This document shows, one piece after another, positions 8,262-16,167 of a stretch of 45,825 nucleotides of DNA. The translations under genes were made by a program, and so were the position numbers. Below the pieces are notes generated by a model that was not told the origin of the DNA, searched no databases, and was given only the letters and a program-made list of their open reading frames with translations. Location: positions 1-45,825 of the forward strand of contig JBGPHT010000053.1 in assembly GCA_041484525.1 (NCBI GenBank), in the 5' to 3' direction. Position 1 is the first letter of the stretch. The number at the start of each line of letters is the position of its first letter. The DNA is from JBGPHT01 sp041484525. Lineage in GTDB: Bacteria > Acidobacteriota > Terriglobia > Bryobacterales > Bryobacteraceae.

Positions 8262-9608
8262 GTGAAGACGATCATCGAACCCTTCCGCATCAAGAGCGTG
8301 GAGCCGCTGCGCCATACCACGCCGGAGGAACGCGAGCGCTATCTCGCGGATGCCGGGTACAACCTCTTCCTGATCGCCGCCCGCCACATCCTGATCGACC
8401 TGCTGACCGATTCCGGCACCTCCGCCATGTCCACCGAGCAGTGGGCCGCCATCATGCGCGGCGACGAATCCTACGCCGGCAGCGAGAGCTTTTTCCGGCT
8501 GCAGCGCGCGGTGGACGACCTGACCGGCTTCCGCCACATGGTCCCCACTCACCAGGGCCGCGCGGCCGAGCGCATTCTCTTCACCGTGATGTGCCGTCCG
8601 GGAGACGTGGTGCCTTCGAACACACACTTCGACACCACCCGCGCCAACATCGAATTCACCGGCGCGCGCGCTGTGGATCTGCCCATTCCCGCGGCGGCCG
8701 ATACACAGGCGCGGCTCGATTTCAAAGGCAACATGGACGCGGGCGCGCTCCAAGCGCTGATCGTTGCCGAGGGCGCGGCGAACGTACCGCTCGTCATGCT
8801 GACGATCACGAACAACTCGGGCGGCGGGCAGCCCGTCTCCATGGCGAACATCGAGGCGGTGAAGCGGGTGTGCGCGCGGCACGGCATCCCGCTATACCTC
8901 GACGCCTGCCGCTTCGCCGAGAATGCCTGGTTCATTCGCGAGCGCGAGCCGGGATACGCGGATTGGACGCCGAAACGGATTGCGCAGAAGATGTTCTCGT
9001 TGGCCGATGGCTGCACCTTCTCAGCGAAGAAGGACGCGTTCGCCAATATCGGCGGCTTCCTGTGCAGCAACGACGATCGCGTGGCGCAGCAGGAGACCAA
9101 TCTGCTGATCCTGACCGAGGGTTTCCCCACCTACGGCGGCCTCGCCGGCCGCGACCTGGACGCCATCGCCACCGGCCTCGGGGAAGTGCTCGACCCCGAC
9201 TACCTGCGGTACCGCATCGTGTCGACCGGCTACCTGGGCCGCCACATCGCCGACCACGGCGTGCCCATCGTGGAGCCGCCCGGCGGCCACGCCATTTATA
9301 TTGATGCCGCGCGCATGCTGCCCCACATTCCGCCGCGTGAGTTTCCCGGGCAGGCATTGGCGGTGGAGTTGTACCGGCACGCGGGGATCCGCTCGGTCGA
9401 GATCGGGTCCGTGATGTTCGGCGAAGCGGCGCGTCACGAGTTGCTTCGGCTGGCCATTCCACGGCGCGTGTACACGCAGAGCCATATCGATTACGTCGTC
9501 GAGGCGATCCTCGAGGTGAACGCGCGCAAGGAGAAAATCCGCGGCCTCGAGATCGTGCAGGCGCCGCCGTTTCTGCGGCACTTCAGCGCGCGATTCCGGC
9601 AGCTATGA
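8262..9608 (+). CDS. tnaA: Tryptophanase (beta-eliminating lyase, PLP enzyme)
   Basis: A 448-residue fold-I PLP enzyme that would cleave L-tryptophan to indole, pyruvate and ammonia. Family stretches are EPFRIKSVEPL, IDLLTDSGTSAMS, MRGDESYAGSESFF, PTHQGRAAE and the PLP-lysine motif SAKKDA (Lys257 by alignment with the second lysine of the family motif). Tryptophanase and tyrosine phenol-lyase are close relatives. Here the specificity loop reads GIRSVEIGS, with Ile where tyrosine phenol-lyases have the phenol-binding Arg381, and LLPHIPPREFPGQALA is also tryptophanase-like. It is shorter than E. coli TnaA (471) because a loop is missing. No tnaC-like leader or tryptophan permease is visible. 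Specificity is inferred from residues only. Confidence 0.88.
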   Translation: MKTIIEPFRIKSVEPLRHTTPEERERYLADAGYNLFLIAARHILIDLLTDSGTSAMSTEQWAAIMRGDESYAGSESFFRLQRAVDDLTGFRHMVPTHQGRAAERILFTVMCRPGDVVPSNTHFDTTRANIEFTGARAVDLPIPAAADTQARLDFKGNMDAGALQALIVAEGAANVPLVMLTITNNSGGGQPVSMANIEAVKRVCARHGIPLYLDACRFAENAWFIREREPGYADWTPKRIAQKMFSLADGCTFSAKKDAFANIGGFLCSNDDRVAQQETNLLILTEGFPTYGGLAGRDLDAIATGLGEVLDPDYLRYRIVSTGYLGRHIADHGVPIVEPPGGHAIYIDAARMLPHIPPREFPGQALAVELYRHAGIRSVEIGSVMFGEAARHELLRLAIPRRVYTQSHIDYVVEAILEVNARKEKIRGLEIVQAPPFLRHFSARFRQL

Positions 9609-9621
9609 GTGAGGACCTCGC

Positions 9622-10209
9622 ATGCCGCTAAAACCTCTTTCTGAATACGAACTTCTGGCCGAACAGGCCCACGGCCATCTCTGCGCCGGCCAGATCCTTG
9701 GGCTACGCATGGCACTCTACGGGGTTCGTCTCCTGGGCCTCGACGACCCAACCGGCAAGGAGCGCAAACGGCTCGTCACGTTCGTCGAAATCGACCGCTG
9801 CGCCACAGACGCGATCCCCATTGTCACCGGCTGCCGCCTGGGCAAACGCGCGCTGAAGTTCCGCGATTTCGGCAAAGTGGCGGCCACATTCTGCGATCTC
9901 CAGGCGGACCGCTCCGTTCGCGTAGTGGCGCGTGAAAGTTCCAAGCAGCGCGCACGCGAGATGTACCCCGAGATCGAAAACAAGAACCAGCAGCAGATGC
10001 GCGCCTACCGGGAAATGGCCGATGGAGAGCTGTTCGACGCGCAATGGGTGAGAGTCGCGATCGGCCCCGAGGATCTCCCCGGCTACAAGGCGCCGCGCGT
10101 AGTGTGCGTCCAATGTGGAGAGGGTGTCAACTTCCGGCGGGAAGTGGTCCAGGACGGCCGCACCCTGTGCCGCGCCTGCGCCGGCGAGAGTTACTACGAA
10201 CCGCTCTGA
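9622..10209 (+). CDS. FmdE-family protein with C-terminal zinc ribbon
   Basis: A 195-residue cytoplasmic protein of the FmdE family (named after formylmethanofuran dehydrogenase subunit E). The N-terminal metal motif HGHLCAGQ is at residues 17-24, followed by IVTGCRLGKRALKFRDFGK. The C-terminus has a treble-clef or ribbon: CVQCGEGVNFRREV ... LCRACAG. In bacteria without methanofuran the role is unclear; a metal-binding or molybdoenzyme-related function is only a guess. It lies 13 bases after tnaA, and its stop overlaps the thiE start by one base (TGATG), so these form one operon. No formylmethanofuran dehydrogenase genes are in the window. Confidence 0.85.
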   Translation: MPLKPLSEYELLAEQAHGHLCAGQILGLRMALYGVRLLGLDDPTGKERKRLVTFVEIDRCATDAIPIVTGCRLGKRALKFRDFGKVAATFCDLQADRSVRVVARESSKQRAREMYPEIENKNQQQMRAYREMADGELFDAQWVRVAIGPEDLPGYKAPRVVCVQCGEGVNFRREVVQDGRTLCRACAGESYYEPL

Positions 10210-10772
10210 TGGTCCGCTACTACATCACCGACCGCCACTCCGCCGGCGGCACGGATGCGCTGCTCGCATTCGTCGAGCGCGCGCTCCGCGAGGGAGTGGA
10301 GCGCATCCAGGTCCGCGAAAAAGACATACCCGCCCGTCGGCTGTGCGAACTGGTGCGACGCGTCCTCGATCTTCCGAATCCGCACGGCACACGTATTCTG
10401 GTGAACGGCCGCGCGGACGTAGCGCTGGCGGTGGGTGCTCATGGCGTACACCTTCCGGGAAATTCTATTCCGCCGAATACGCTGCGCGCGATTGTTCCGG
10501 CCGGATTCCTGATCGGTGTTTCCACGCACTCACTAGCAGAGGTCCGCGCTGCTCAATCGGAAGGCGCCGATTTTGCCGTGTTCGGTCCGGTGTTCGGCAC
10601 CCCATCGAAAGCCGCGTTCGGCGCGCCGCTGGGCATCGATCAACTGCGCGAAGCCGTGCGCGCAGTGTCGCTCCCCGTCATTGCCCTCGGTGGCATCACA
10701 CCAATCAACGCGCCCGAGTGCCTGGCCGCCGGCGCCGCCGGGGTCGCGGGTATTTCCATGTTTCAATCCTGA
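10209..10772 (+). CDS. thiE: Thiamine phosphate synthase
   Basis: A 187-residue TIM-barrel enzyme expected to couple HMP-pyrophosphate and thiazole phosphate to thiamine phosphate. Family features are the YYITDRH start, RIQVREKDIPAR (phosphate and substrate loop), ILVNGRADVALAVGAHGVHLP, GVSTHSLAEVRAAQSEGADF, VFGPVFGTPSK and ALGGITP near the C-terminus. It is slightly shorter than the usual 200-220 residues but complete. The ATG at 10209 overlaps the FmdE stop; the frame extends upstream only inside that gene. No TPP riboswitch is visible upstream, and no other thi gene is present. It could be a TenI-like homologue, but the Arg-Glu-Lys-Asp motif favours ThiE. Confidence 0.85.
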   Translation: MVRYYITDRHSAGGTDALLAFVERALREGVERIQVREKDIPARRLCELVRRVLDLPNPHGTRILVNGRADVALAVGAHGVHLPGNSIPPNTLRAIVPAGFLIGVSTHSLAEVRAAQSEGADFAVFGPVFGTPSKAAFGAPLGIDQLREAVRAVSLPVIALGGITPINAPECLAAGAAGVAGISMFQS

Positions 10773-10787
10773 CTTGCGGGAGATGTT

Positions 10788-11168
10788 ATGCAACAGCAGC
10801 ACGACGAAATCCGCGCCATCGTCCAGCGCATCCATGATGCGTGGTCGCAGGGCAGACCTGAGGATTTACATCAGTATTTCGACGATCGCATGGTAATCCG
10901 AGGCCCTGAGTTTCTAGTGATGGGCAGGGGCCGGGACGCGTGCGTCCAGAGCTACGCGGGATTTCTGAAAGTCGCGACAGTCCACGAGTACGATAGGGGA
11001 GAGCCAGAAATCGACCTGCACGGCGATACCGCAGTTGCGGTGTATTCCTGGAAGATGACTTACAGCTTGGAATCCGGGCGCTACACCGAGAAAGGGCACG
11101 ACCTGTTCGTATTCAGCCGCGCATCGGGCGAGTGGCGCGCCATCTGGCGGACGATGTTGGTGGCCTGA
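10788..11168 (+). CDS. NTF2-like / SnoaL-type small protein
   Basis: A 126-residue protein with the NTF2-like cone fold pattern: an N-terminal helix (IRAIVQRIHDAWSQGRPEDL), YFDDRMVIRGPE, then beta strands ending in GHDLFVFSRASGEWRAIWRTM. This is typical of DUF4440/SnoaL-like stress or ligand-binding proteins. No catalytic residue set can be assigned. The ATG at 10788 has GGGAGA eight bases upstream. It lies 15 bases after thiE on the same strand and is convergent with uvrB. Confidence 0.78.
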   Translation: MQQQHDEIRAIVQRIHDAWSQGRPEDLHQYFDDRMVIRGPEFLVMGRGRDACVQSYAGFLKVATVHEYDRGEPEIDLHGDTAVAVYSWKMTYSLESGRYTEKGHDLFVFSRASGEWRAIWRTMLVA

Positions 11169-11181
11169 GCGTGACGCCGGC

Positions 11182-13158
11182 CTACGCGCCGATCTTCAGC
11201 GACTTTACGCGGTCGCGCAACTGGGCGGCCTTCTCAAACTCGAATTTGCGCGCCGCTTCGCGCATCCTCTCTTCCAGCTCGCCAATGAAGCGAATACGCT
11301 GCTCGGGCGTGAGAGCGTCGACGTCTTCATCCTCTTCGATCGAGACCGTGACGTAGTCGCCTTCGGCCACCGCCACCAGGCTCATGTCGATCGGCTTCAC
11401 GATAGATTGCGGCACGATATTGTGCAGCTCGTTGTAGTCCACCTGGACCTGGCGGCGGCTGGCGGTTTCGCCGAGCGCCTTCCGCATACTGTCGGTCATC
11501 ACATCGGCATATAGGATGGCGTGGCCCTCCACGTGGCGCGCGGCACGGCCGATGGTCTGGAGGAGGGATCCGGCGGAACGGAGGAAGCCCTCCTTATCGG
11601 CGTCCAGAATCGCGACCAGCGAAACTTCGGGAAGATCGAGACCTTCGCGCAGAAGGTTGATGCCGACAAGAACATCGAACTCGCCGCGGCGCAGGTCGCG
11701 CAGGATCCGGATGCGGTCGAAGGTGGTGACCTCGGAGTGTAGATAGCGGCAGCGGACGCCCACCTCGGAGTAATACTCGGCGAGGTCCTCCGCCATGCGT
11801 TTCGTCAGCGTAGTGACGAGCACGCGCTGGTTGTTCGCGGTGCGTTTGTGAATCTCGCCCAGCAGGTCGTCCACCTGACCCTTGACGGGGCGGATCTCGA
11901 CGCTCGGTTCGATCAGCCCGGTCGGCCGGATGATCTGCTCGATCACGACTCCGGCCGTTTTGGTCAGCTCGTAGGGTCCGGGGGTGGCAGAGACGTAGAC
12001 GAGCTGATTGACGCGGTGCTCGAACTCTTCGAACGTGAGCGGACGGTTATCGAGCGCGCTCGGCAGCCGGAAGCCGTGGCCAACCAGCACCTCTTTGCGC
12101 GAGCGATCCCCGTGATACATGCCGTGCAATTGCGGGACGGTCTGGTGGCTCTCGTCCAGGAACATCACGGAATCGTGCGGCAGGTAGTCGAGCAGGGTGG
12201 GCGGCGCTTCGCCCGGCAGGCGGCCCGAAAAGTGGCGCGAGTAGTTCTCGATGCCGTGGCAATAGCCGATCTCCTTGATCATCTCGAGATCGAACATGGT
12301 GCGCTGCCACAGGCGCTGCGCCTCGATCAGCTTGCCCTGTTTCTCCAGCTCCTTGTGCCACCATTCGAGCTCGGTGCGGATGCTGTCCCGGGCGTCGGAC
12401 TTCGTCTCCTCCGACATCACGTAGTGCGTCTTCGGATAAATCGGCAGGCGCGTGTACGTCTGTTTCACCTGGCCGAGGAGCGGGTCCACCTGCGCCAGGC
12501 TCTCGACTTCATCGCCCCACAGCTCGATGCGGTAGGCGAAATCGTCGTAGGTCGGGTAGACCTCGATGACATCGCCGCGCACGCGGAACGTGCCGCGGCG
12601 GAAGTCCGTGTCATTGCGCTCATAGAGGATCTCGACCAACTTCGAGACGATCTGGTTGCGCGAAATCTTCTGCCCCTTTTCGAGCATGAGCAGCATGCCG
12701 TAGTACGCTTCGGGCGAGCCCAGTCCATAGATGCAGCTCACGCTGGCGACGATGATGCAGTCGCGGCGCTCGAACAGCGACTTGGTGGCGGAGAGGCGGA
12801 GCTTGTCGAGCTCATCGTTGATGGTGGCCTCTTTTTCGATGTAGACGTCGCTCGATGGGATGTAGGCTTCCGGCTGGTAGTAATCGTAATAGCTGACAAA
12901 GTACTCGACCGCGTTATCGGGGAAGAAGGATCGGAACTCGTGATAGAGCTGCGCCGCGAGAGTCTTGTTATGCGCCAGGACGAGCGCCGGCCGGCCGATG
13001 GCCTCGATGACCTTCGCCATGGTGAAAGTCTTGCCGGAGCCCGTGACGCCGAGGAGAACCTGATGCTGCTCACCTTCGCGGATGCCGCGGGTGAGTTCGG
13101 CGATGGCATTCTCCTGATCCCCGCGAGGACGGTAATTGACGGTGAGGCGGAAACCCAT
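11182..13158 (-). CDS. uvrB: Excinuclease ABC subunit B
   Basis: A 658-residue nucleotide-excision-repair helicase that loads on damaged DNA with UvrA and recruits UvrC. Complete features are Walker A GVTGSGKT, the damage-wedging hairpin YYDYYQPEAYIPSSDVYIEKE, the DEAD-type box LDESHQTV, helicase motifs VYVSATPGPYE and INLLREGLDLPEVSLVAILDADKEGFLRS, QTIGRAARH, and the C-terminal UVR domain (FIGELEERMREAARKFEFEKAAQLRD). Length is normal. The ATG at 13158 is six bases after TAAACT; GGTGG between them is a weak ribosome site. It is a single gene with no SOS box that I can see. Confidence 0.97.
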   Translation of the reverse strand: MGFRLTVNYRPRGDQENAIAELTRGIREGEQHQVLLGVTGSGKTFTMAKVIEAIGRPALVLAHNKTLAAQLYHEFRSFFPDNAVEYFVSYYDYYQPEAYIPSSDVYIEKEATINDELDKLRLSATKSLFERRDCIIVASVSCIYGLGSPEAYYGMLLMLEKGQKISRNQIVSKLVEILYERNDTDFRRGTFRVRGDVIEVYPTYDDFAYRIELWGDEVESLAQVDPLLGQVKQTYTRLPIYPKTHYVMSEETKSDARDSIRTELEWWHKELEKQGKLIEAQRLWQRTMFDLEMIKEIGYCHGIENYSRHFSGRLPGEAPPTLLDYLPHDSVMFLDESHQTVPQLHGMYHGDRSRKEVLVGHGFRLPSALDNRPLTFEEFEHRVNQLVYVSATPGPYELTKTAGVVIEQIIRPTGLIEPSVEIRPVKGQVDDLLGEIHKRTANNQRVLVTTLTKRMAEDLAEYYSEVGVRCRYLHSEVTTFDRIRILRDLRRGEFDVLVGINLLREGLDLPEVSLVAILDADKEGFLRSAGSLLQTIGRAARHVEGHAILYADVMTDSMRKALGETASRRQVQVDYNELHNIVPQSIVKPIDMSLVAVAEGDYVTVSIEEDEDVDALTPEQRIRFIGELEERMREAARKFEFEKAAQLRDRVKSLKIGA

Positions 13159-13164
13159 ACCACC

Positions 13165-13170
13165 AGTTTA
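13165..13170 (-). promoter_or_regulatory. Candidate -10 box (TAAACT) for uvrB
   Basis: On the minus strand TAAACT ends six bases before the uvrB ATG. Spacing matches the other leaderless candidates in the window, although GGTGG in the gap could also serve as a weak ribosome site. Confidence 0.3.
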
Positions 13171-13182
13171 ACGGTCGGCGGT

Positions 13183-13269
13183 TCAACACATTTTCGACAA
13201 AGCTCTCACGTAGCCAATGCTTTCCAGCGCGCCCATCAGATCTGGAGATACGCCGCGCGGCACCTTCAT
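13183..13269 (-). pseudogene. hicA: Truncated HicA toxin remnant
   Basis: The ATG at 13269 overlaps the hicB stop in ATGA and opens MKVPRGVSPDLMGALESIGY, which closely follows the N-terminus of HicA toxins. The frame ends after 28 codons (TGA at 13183-13185). The RNA-binding core with the conserved Gly-Ser-His that should follow is missing. Neither other frame restores it before uvrB begins. This is a 3' deletion, not a frameshift. The call rests on the N-terminal motif and the classic hicB-hicA overlap. Confidence 0.66.
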
Positions 13270-13487
13270 GCGGCTTCGACGGGGATCAGCTCGTCCTTTA
13301 CATAATGCAACTGCAATATGCTGGGATGCACCGGGCCATCCTCGAACTGAAGCGATGTTGCCTCAAGCATGTTTGCACGGAGTTGCTCCCAAGTGTCCGC
13401 CTCCGTGAAGATGGCGTGGCCCAGAGCCCGCGCGTAGTAGCCGCCCTCGCCGGCGTCGCGAACTTCGAAGATCAACTCCATCTCCAT
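13266..13487 (-). CDS. hicB: HicB-family antitoxin (orphaned)
   Basis: A 73-residue protein with the short HicB fold: MEMELIFEVRDAGEGGYYAR, ALGHAIFTEADTWEQLRANM, LEATSLQFEDG and the C-terminal LHYVKDELIPVEA. It has the partial RNase-H-like domain and lacks an added DNA-binding domain. I chose the ATG at 13487, where family similarity begins, over a start 54 bases further upstream. Normally it neutralises HicA, whose gene directly follows and is truncated here, so this antitoxin probably has no local partner. It diverges from the hydroxyproline operon. Confidence 0.76.
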   Translation of the reverse strand: MEMELIFEVRDAGEGGYYARALGHAIFTEADTWEQLRANMLEATSLQFEDGPVHPSILQLHYVKDELIPVEAA

Positions 13488-13529
13488 AGAATAATTGAGG
13501 CCGAAGTGGACGGAATCTTGGCAAAAGCC

Positions 13530-13572
13530 TTGACGGCGCACCCTCCATTTTTATAGATTATAGATTATCTAT
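13530..13572 (+). promoter_or_regulatory. Promoter and AT-rich candidate operator of the hydroxyproline operon
   Basis: A -35-like TTGACG (13530-13535) is followed at 16-18 bases by TATAGA/TAGATT (13552-13559). Over the -10 and the start codon lies a partly palindromic AT-rich block in which ATAGAT (13553-13558) mirrors ATCTAT (13567-13572), with TAGATTA also repeated in tandem. Its place makes it a natural binding site for the GntR regulator encoded in the operon. The promoter match is visible; the operator role is inference. Confidence 0.42.
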
Positions 13573-14485
13573 GAAAGTCACTTGGTCAGGCGTCTATCCC
13601 GCCATCACCACTCAATTTCGCCAGGATGAGTCTCTCGACTTGGCGGCAACGGTCAAACACCTGGAAAAGATGATCCAGTCGGGGATCCATGGGGTCGTCC
13701 TGCTGGGAACCGTCGGGGAGAATACCGCCCTCGAATACAACGAGAAGCTCGAAATCATCCGCGAGATGAAACAGGTGGTTAAGGGGCGCATCCCGGTGCT
13801 GACGGGGGTCGCCGAGTACACGACGGCGCTAGCGTGCCGGTTCGCGCGCGATGCGGAAAAACTGGGGGTCGATGGGTTGATGGTGCTGCCGGCCATGGTC
13901 TACAAATCCGACGACCGCGAGACCATGACGCACTATCGCACGGTGGCGCACTCGACCGGGCTGCCTATCATGGTCTACAACAATCCGGTGTCCTACAGCG
14001 TGGATATTTCGCCCGAGATGTTCCAGGAACTGGCGGATGAACGGAACCTGGTCGCCATCAAGGAATCGTCGGAGAATGTCCGGCGCATCACCGACCTGGT
14101 GAATGTGTGCGGCAACCGCTACATCCTCTTCGGCGGCGTGGACGACCTGGTGCTCGAGAGCATTCTGCTGGGCGCGCAAGGTTGGATTTCGGGTCTGGTG
14201 AACGCCTTCCCGGACGAGAACCGCGCGCTGTGGGACCTGGCGACTTCGGGCCAGTGGGCGAAGGCGCGCGAACTCTACCGCTGGTACACGCCGCTGCTGC
14301 ATCTCGACACCAAGGTCAAATTGGTGCAGTACATCAAGCTGGCGATGCAGGAGACGGGGCTGGGATCGGAGATGCTGCGGGCGCCGCGCCTGCCGCTGGC
14401 CGGCAAGGAGCGGGAGGAGATTCTGGCGATCATCCGGCACGCCATCGCGACCCGGCCCTCCCTTCCGGCCATGGCCGCGCGATAA
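13571..14485 (+). CDS. DapA-family aldolase/deaminase, likely 1-pyrroline-4-hydroxy-2-carboxylate deaminase
   Basis: A 304-residue TIM-barrel protein of the dihydrodipicolinate synthase family. The Schiff-base lysine is Lys164 (VAIKESS), with the partner Tyr136 (MVYNNP) and the phosphate-type loop GTVGEN at residues 46-51. Genuine DapA is unlikely because the gene opens a cluster holding a hydroxyproline 2-epimerase and D-hydroxyproline oxidising subunits. In that pathway the family member (LhpC) converts 1-pyrroline-4-hydroxy-2-carboxylate to 2-oxoglutarate semialdehyde and ammonia. The TAA overlaps the regulator's ATG by one base. The family is certain; the substrate is inferred from context. 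Confidence 0.85.
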   Translation: MKVTWSGVYPAITTQFRQDESLDLAATVKHLEKMIQSGIHGVVLLGTVGENTALEYNEKLEIIREMKQVVKGRIPVLTGVAEYTTALACRFARDAEKLGVDGLMVLPAMVYKSDDRETMTHYRTVAHSTGLPIMVYNNPVSYSVDISPEMFQELADERNLVAIKESSENVRRITDLVNVCGNRYILFGGVDDLVLESILLGAQGWISGLVNAFPDENRALWDLATSGQWAKARELYRWYTPLLHLDTKVKLVQYIKLAMQETGLGSEMLRAPRLPLAGKEREEILAIIRHAIATRPSLPAMAAR

Positions 14486-15201
14486 TGATCGAGGTGGCTG
14501 AAGCCGATTTCGCTGTAAAGCTGGAGGCGCTGTCCCAGAAGCTTGGGCGGCGCGCGCCGATCTCCGACCATATCGCCGAGTCCATCCGCGATCTGATCGT
14601 GGCCGGCGATTTGAAGCCGGGCGACCGGATCGTGGAGTCGCGCCTGGCGCGGCAAATCGGCGTGGGCCAGCCCACCGTGCGGGAAGCGCTGGTGGCGCTC
14701 GAGCACCAGGGACTGGTCGTGCGCAAAGCCAACCAGGGGTGCGTGGTGACGACGCTCACGCGCCAGGAGATCTCGCAGATTCTCCGCATCCGCGCGGAAC
14801 TGGAGACGCTGGCGGTGGAACTGGCGGTAGACGCGGGATCGGACGCGGATATTCAAAAGCTGCTGGATCACACGGTGGCGATGAAGGCGGCCGCGCGGGA
14901 GCGGGACCTGAAGCGGTTCTTCGATCTGGACCTGCGGTTTCACGAAATGCTCTGGGGGCTTTCCGGGAACAGCTTTCTGCCGCGTCTGCTCGAGCAGACG
15001 TTGGTGCCGCTCCTGGCCTTTCTCTTCATCCGCAACCTGCGAAAGCACCAGCAGATCGAAATGGAGAATTCGGCCGAGGCGCACGTGGAGATCGCGTTGG
15101 CGATCCGCACCCGCGACAAGGAGACGGCGCGGCGTGTGGCCCGCGAAAAGCTGCAGATGTTCGAGGACGAGCATCTGGATTGGTACGAGAACGAGGGATA
15201 A
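14485..15201 (+). CDS. GntR-family (FadR/FCD) transcriptional regulator
   Basis: A 238-residue DNA-binding regulator. The winged helix spans about residues 26-92 (SDHIAESIRDLIVAGDLKPG, RLARQIGVGQPTVREALVAL, GLVVRKANQGCVV). The C-terminal FCD ligand domain is all helical and has the metal-site signature DLDLRFHEMLW plus a later His in AEAHVEIAL. Placed inside the operon between the deaminase and epimerase genes, it probably senses hydroxyproline or an intermediate and acts on the AT-rich palindrome before 13571. The ATG at 14485 overlaps the upstream stop. Confidence 0.9.
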   Translation: MIEVAEADFAVKLEALSQKLGRRAPISDHIAESIRDLIVAGDLKPGDRIVESRLARQIGVGQPTVREALVALEHQGLVVRKANQGCVVTTLTRQEISQILRIRAELETLAVELAVDAGSDADIQKLLDHTVAMKAAARERDLKRFFDLDLRFHEMLWGLSGNSFLPRLLEQTLVPLLAFLFIRNLRKHQQIEMENSAEAHVEIALAIRTRDKETARRVAREKLQMFEDEHLDWYENEG

Positions 15202-15204
15202 GGT

Positions 15205-16167
15205 TTGAGCCAACGAATCCGGATTATCGACTCGCACACGGGGGGCGAGCCGACGCGCGTGGTGGTGTCAGGCGGGCCCGACCTGGGGAAAGGGCCGATG
15301 ACGGAGCGCCTGGAACGCTTCCGCGACCAGTTCGATACGTTCCGCTCGGCGGTGGTGAACGAGCCGCGCGGCAACGACGCCATCGTCGGTGCTCTGCTGT
15401 GCGAGCCGCACGACCCGAGTTGTCAGGCGGGCGTCATCTTCTTCAACAACGTCGGGTACCTGAACATGTGCGGACACGGCACCATCGGGCTGATGGTGAC
15501 GCTGGCGCACATGGGGCGCATCCAGCAGGGCGGGTGCAGGATCGATACTGTGGCCGGTCCGGTTAAGGCGCGGCTGAACCCCAACGGCAGCGCGACCATC
15601 CGCAACGTGGCGAGTTATCGCAGCGCTGCCAACGTCGCGGTGGATGCCCCGGGGATCGGCGTCGTTCACGGCGATATCGCGTGGGGCGGAAATTGGTTTT
15701 ACCTGTGCAGCGGCCACGGGCAGGAGCTGTCGCTCGACCGCTTGGATGAGCTGACGGATTTTGCGTGGCGCATCCGGCAGGGCATCGAGGCGCACGGGAT
15801 CACAGGCGGCGACGGGCGCGAGATCGACCACATCGAATTGTTCGGCGCGCCATCGGGCGAGAGTGCGGATTCCAAGAGCTTCGTACTGTGCCCCGGGCGC
15901 GCGTACGACCGGTCGCCATGCGGCACGGGCACCAGCGCCAAACTGGCCTGCCTCTACGCGGATGGCAAGCTGAAGGCGGGCGAGGTGTGGCGGCAGGAGA
16001 GTATCGTTGGCAGCATTTTTGAAGGGACGGTCACGGTGGCGGACGGCCGGCTCTACCCGGAGATCACGGGCTACGCGTACGTGAACGCCGAGGCGGATCT
16101 GATTCTGGACGAACGCGACCCCTTCTGCTACGGGATTCGCCGCACATGGGCAAAGGCTACGACGTAG
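15205..16167 (+). CDS. 4-hydroxyproline 2-epimerase (proline racemase family)
   Basis: A 320-residue enzyme that would interconvert trans-4-hydroxy-L-proline and cis-4-hydroxy-D-proline by a two-base mechanism. Both catalytic cysteines are present: Cys89 in NMCGHGTIG and Cys239 in SPCGTGTSA. This separates it from the trans-3-hydroxyproline dehydratases, which have Thr at the second site. The start IDSHTGGEPTRVV is typical. Its neighbours, a deaminase and oxidoreductase subunits, favour the 4-hydroxyproline epimerase over proline racemase. The start is TTG at 15205, with GAGGGATAAGG as ribosome site overlapping the regulator's end. The last 22 bases overlap the next gene. Confidence 0.9.
   Translation: MSQRIRIIDSHTGGEPTRVVVSGGPDLGKGPMTERLERFRDQFDTFRSAVVNEPRGNDAIVGALLCEPHDPSCQAGVIFFNNVGYLNMCGHGTIGLMVTLAHMGRIQQGGCRIDTVAGPVKARLNPNGSATIRNVASYRSAANVAVDAPGIGVVHGDIAWGGNWFYLCSGHGQELSLDRLDELTDFAWRIRQGIEAHGITGGDGREIDHIELFGAPSGESADSKSFVLCPGRAYDRSPCGTGTSAKLACLYADGKLKAGEVWRQESIVGSIFEGTVTVADGRLYPEITGYAYVNAEADLILDERDPFCYGIRRTWAKATT

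Noticed and set aside
10160..10208. TPP riboswitch before thiE
   Set aside because: thiE overlaps the preceding gene; no THI-box-like sequence or untranslated space exists.
11848..13305. A 485-codon frame opposite uvrB
   Set aside because: uvrB is complete on the minus strand; the plus frame has no recognisable domain and crosses the hicA/hicB region.
13571..14485. Calling the DapA-family gene lysine-biosynthetic dapA
   Set aside because: It opens a hydroxyproline operon under its own regulator, and no lysine or peptidoglycan gene is near.
15205..16167. Reading the proline-racemase family gene as a hydroxyproline dehydratase
   Set aside because: Both catalytic cysteines (89 and 239) are present; dehydratases have Thr at the second position.
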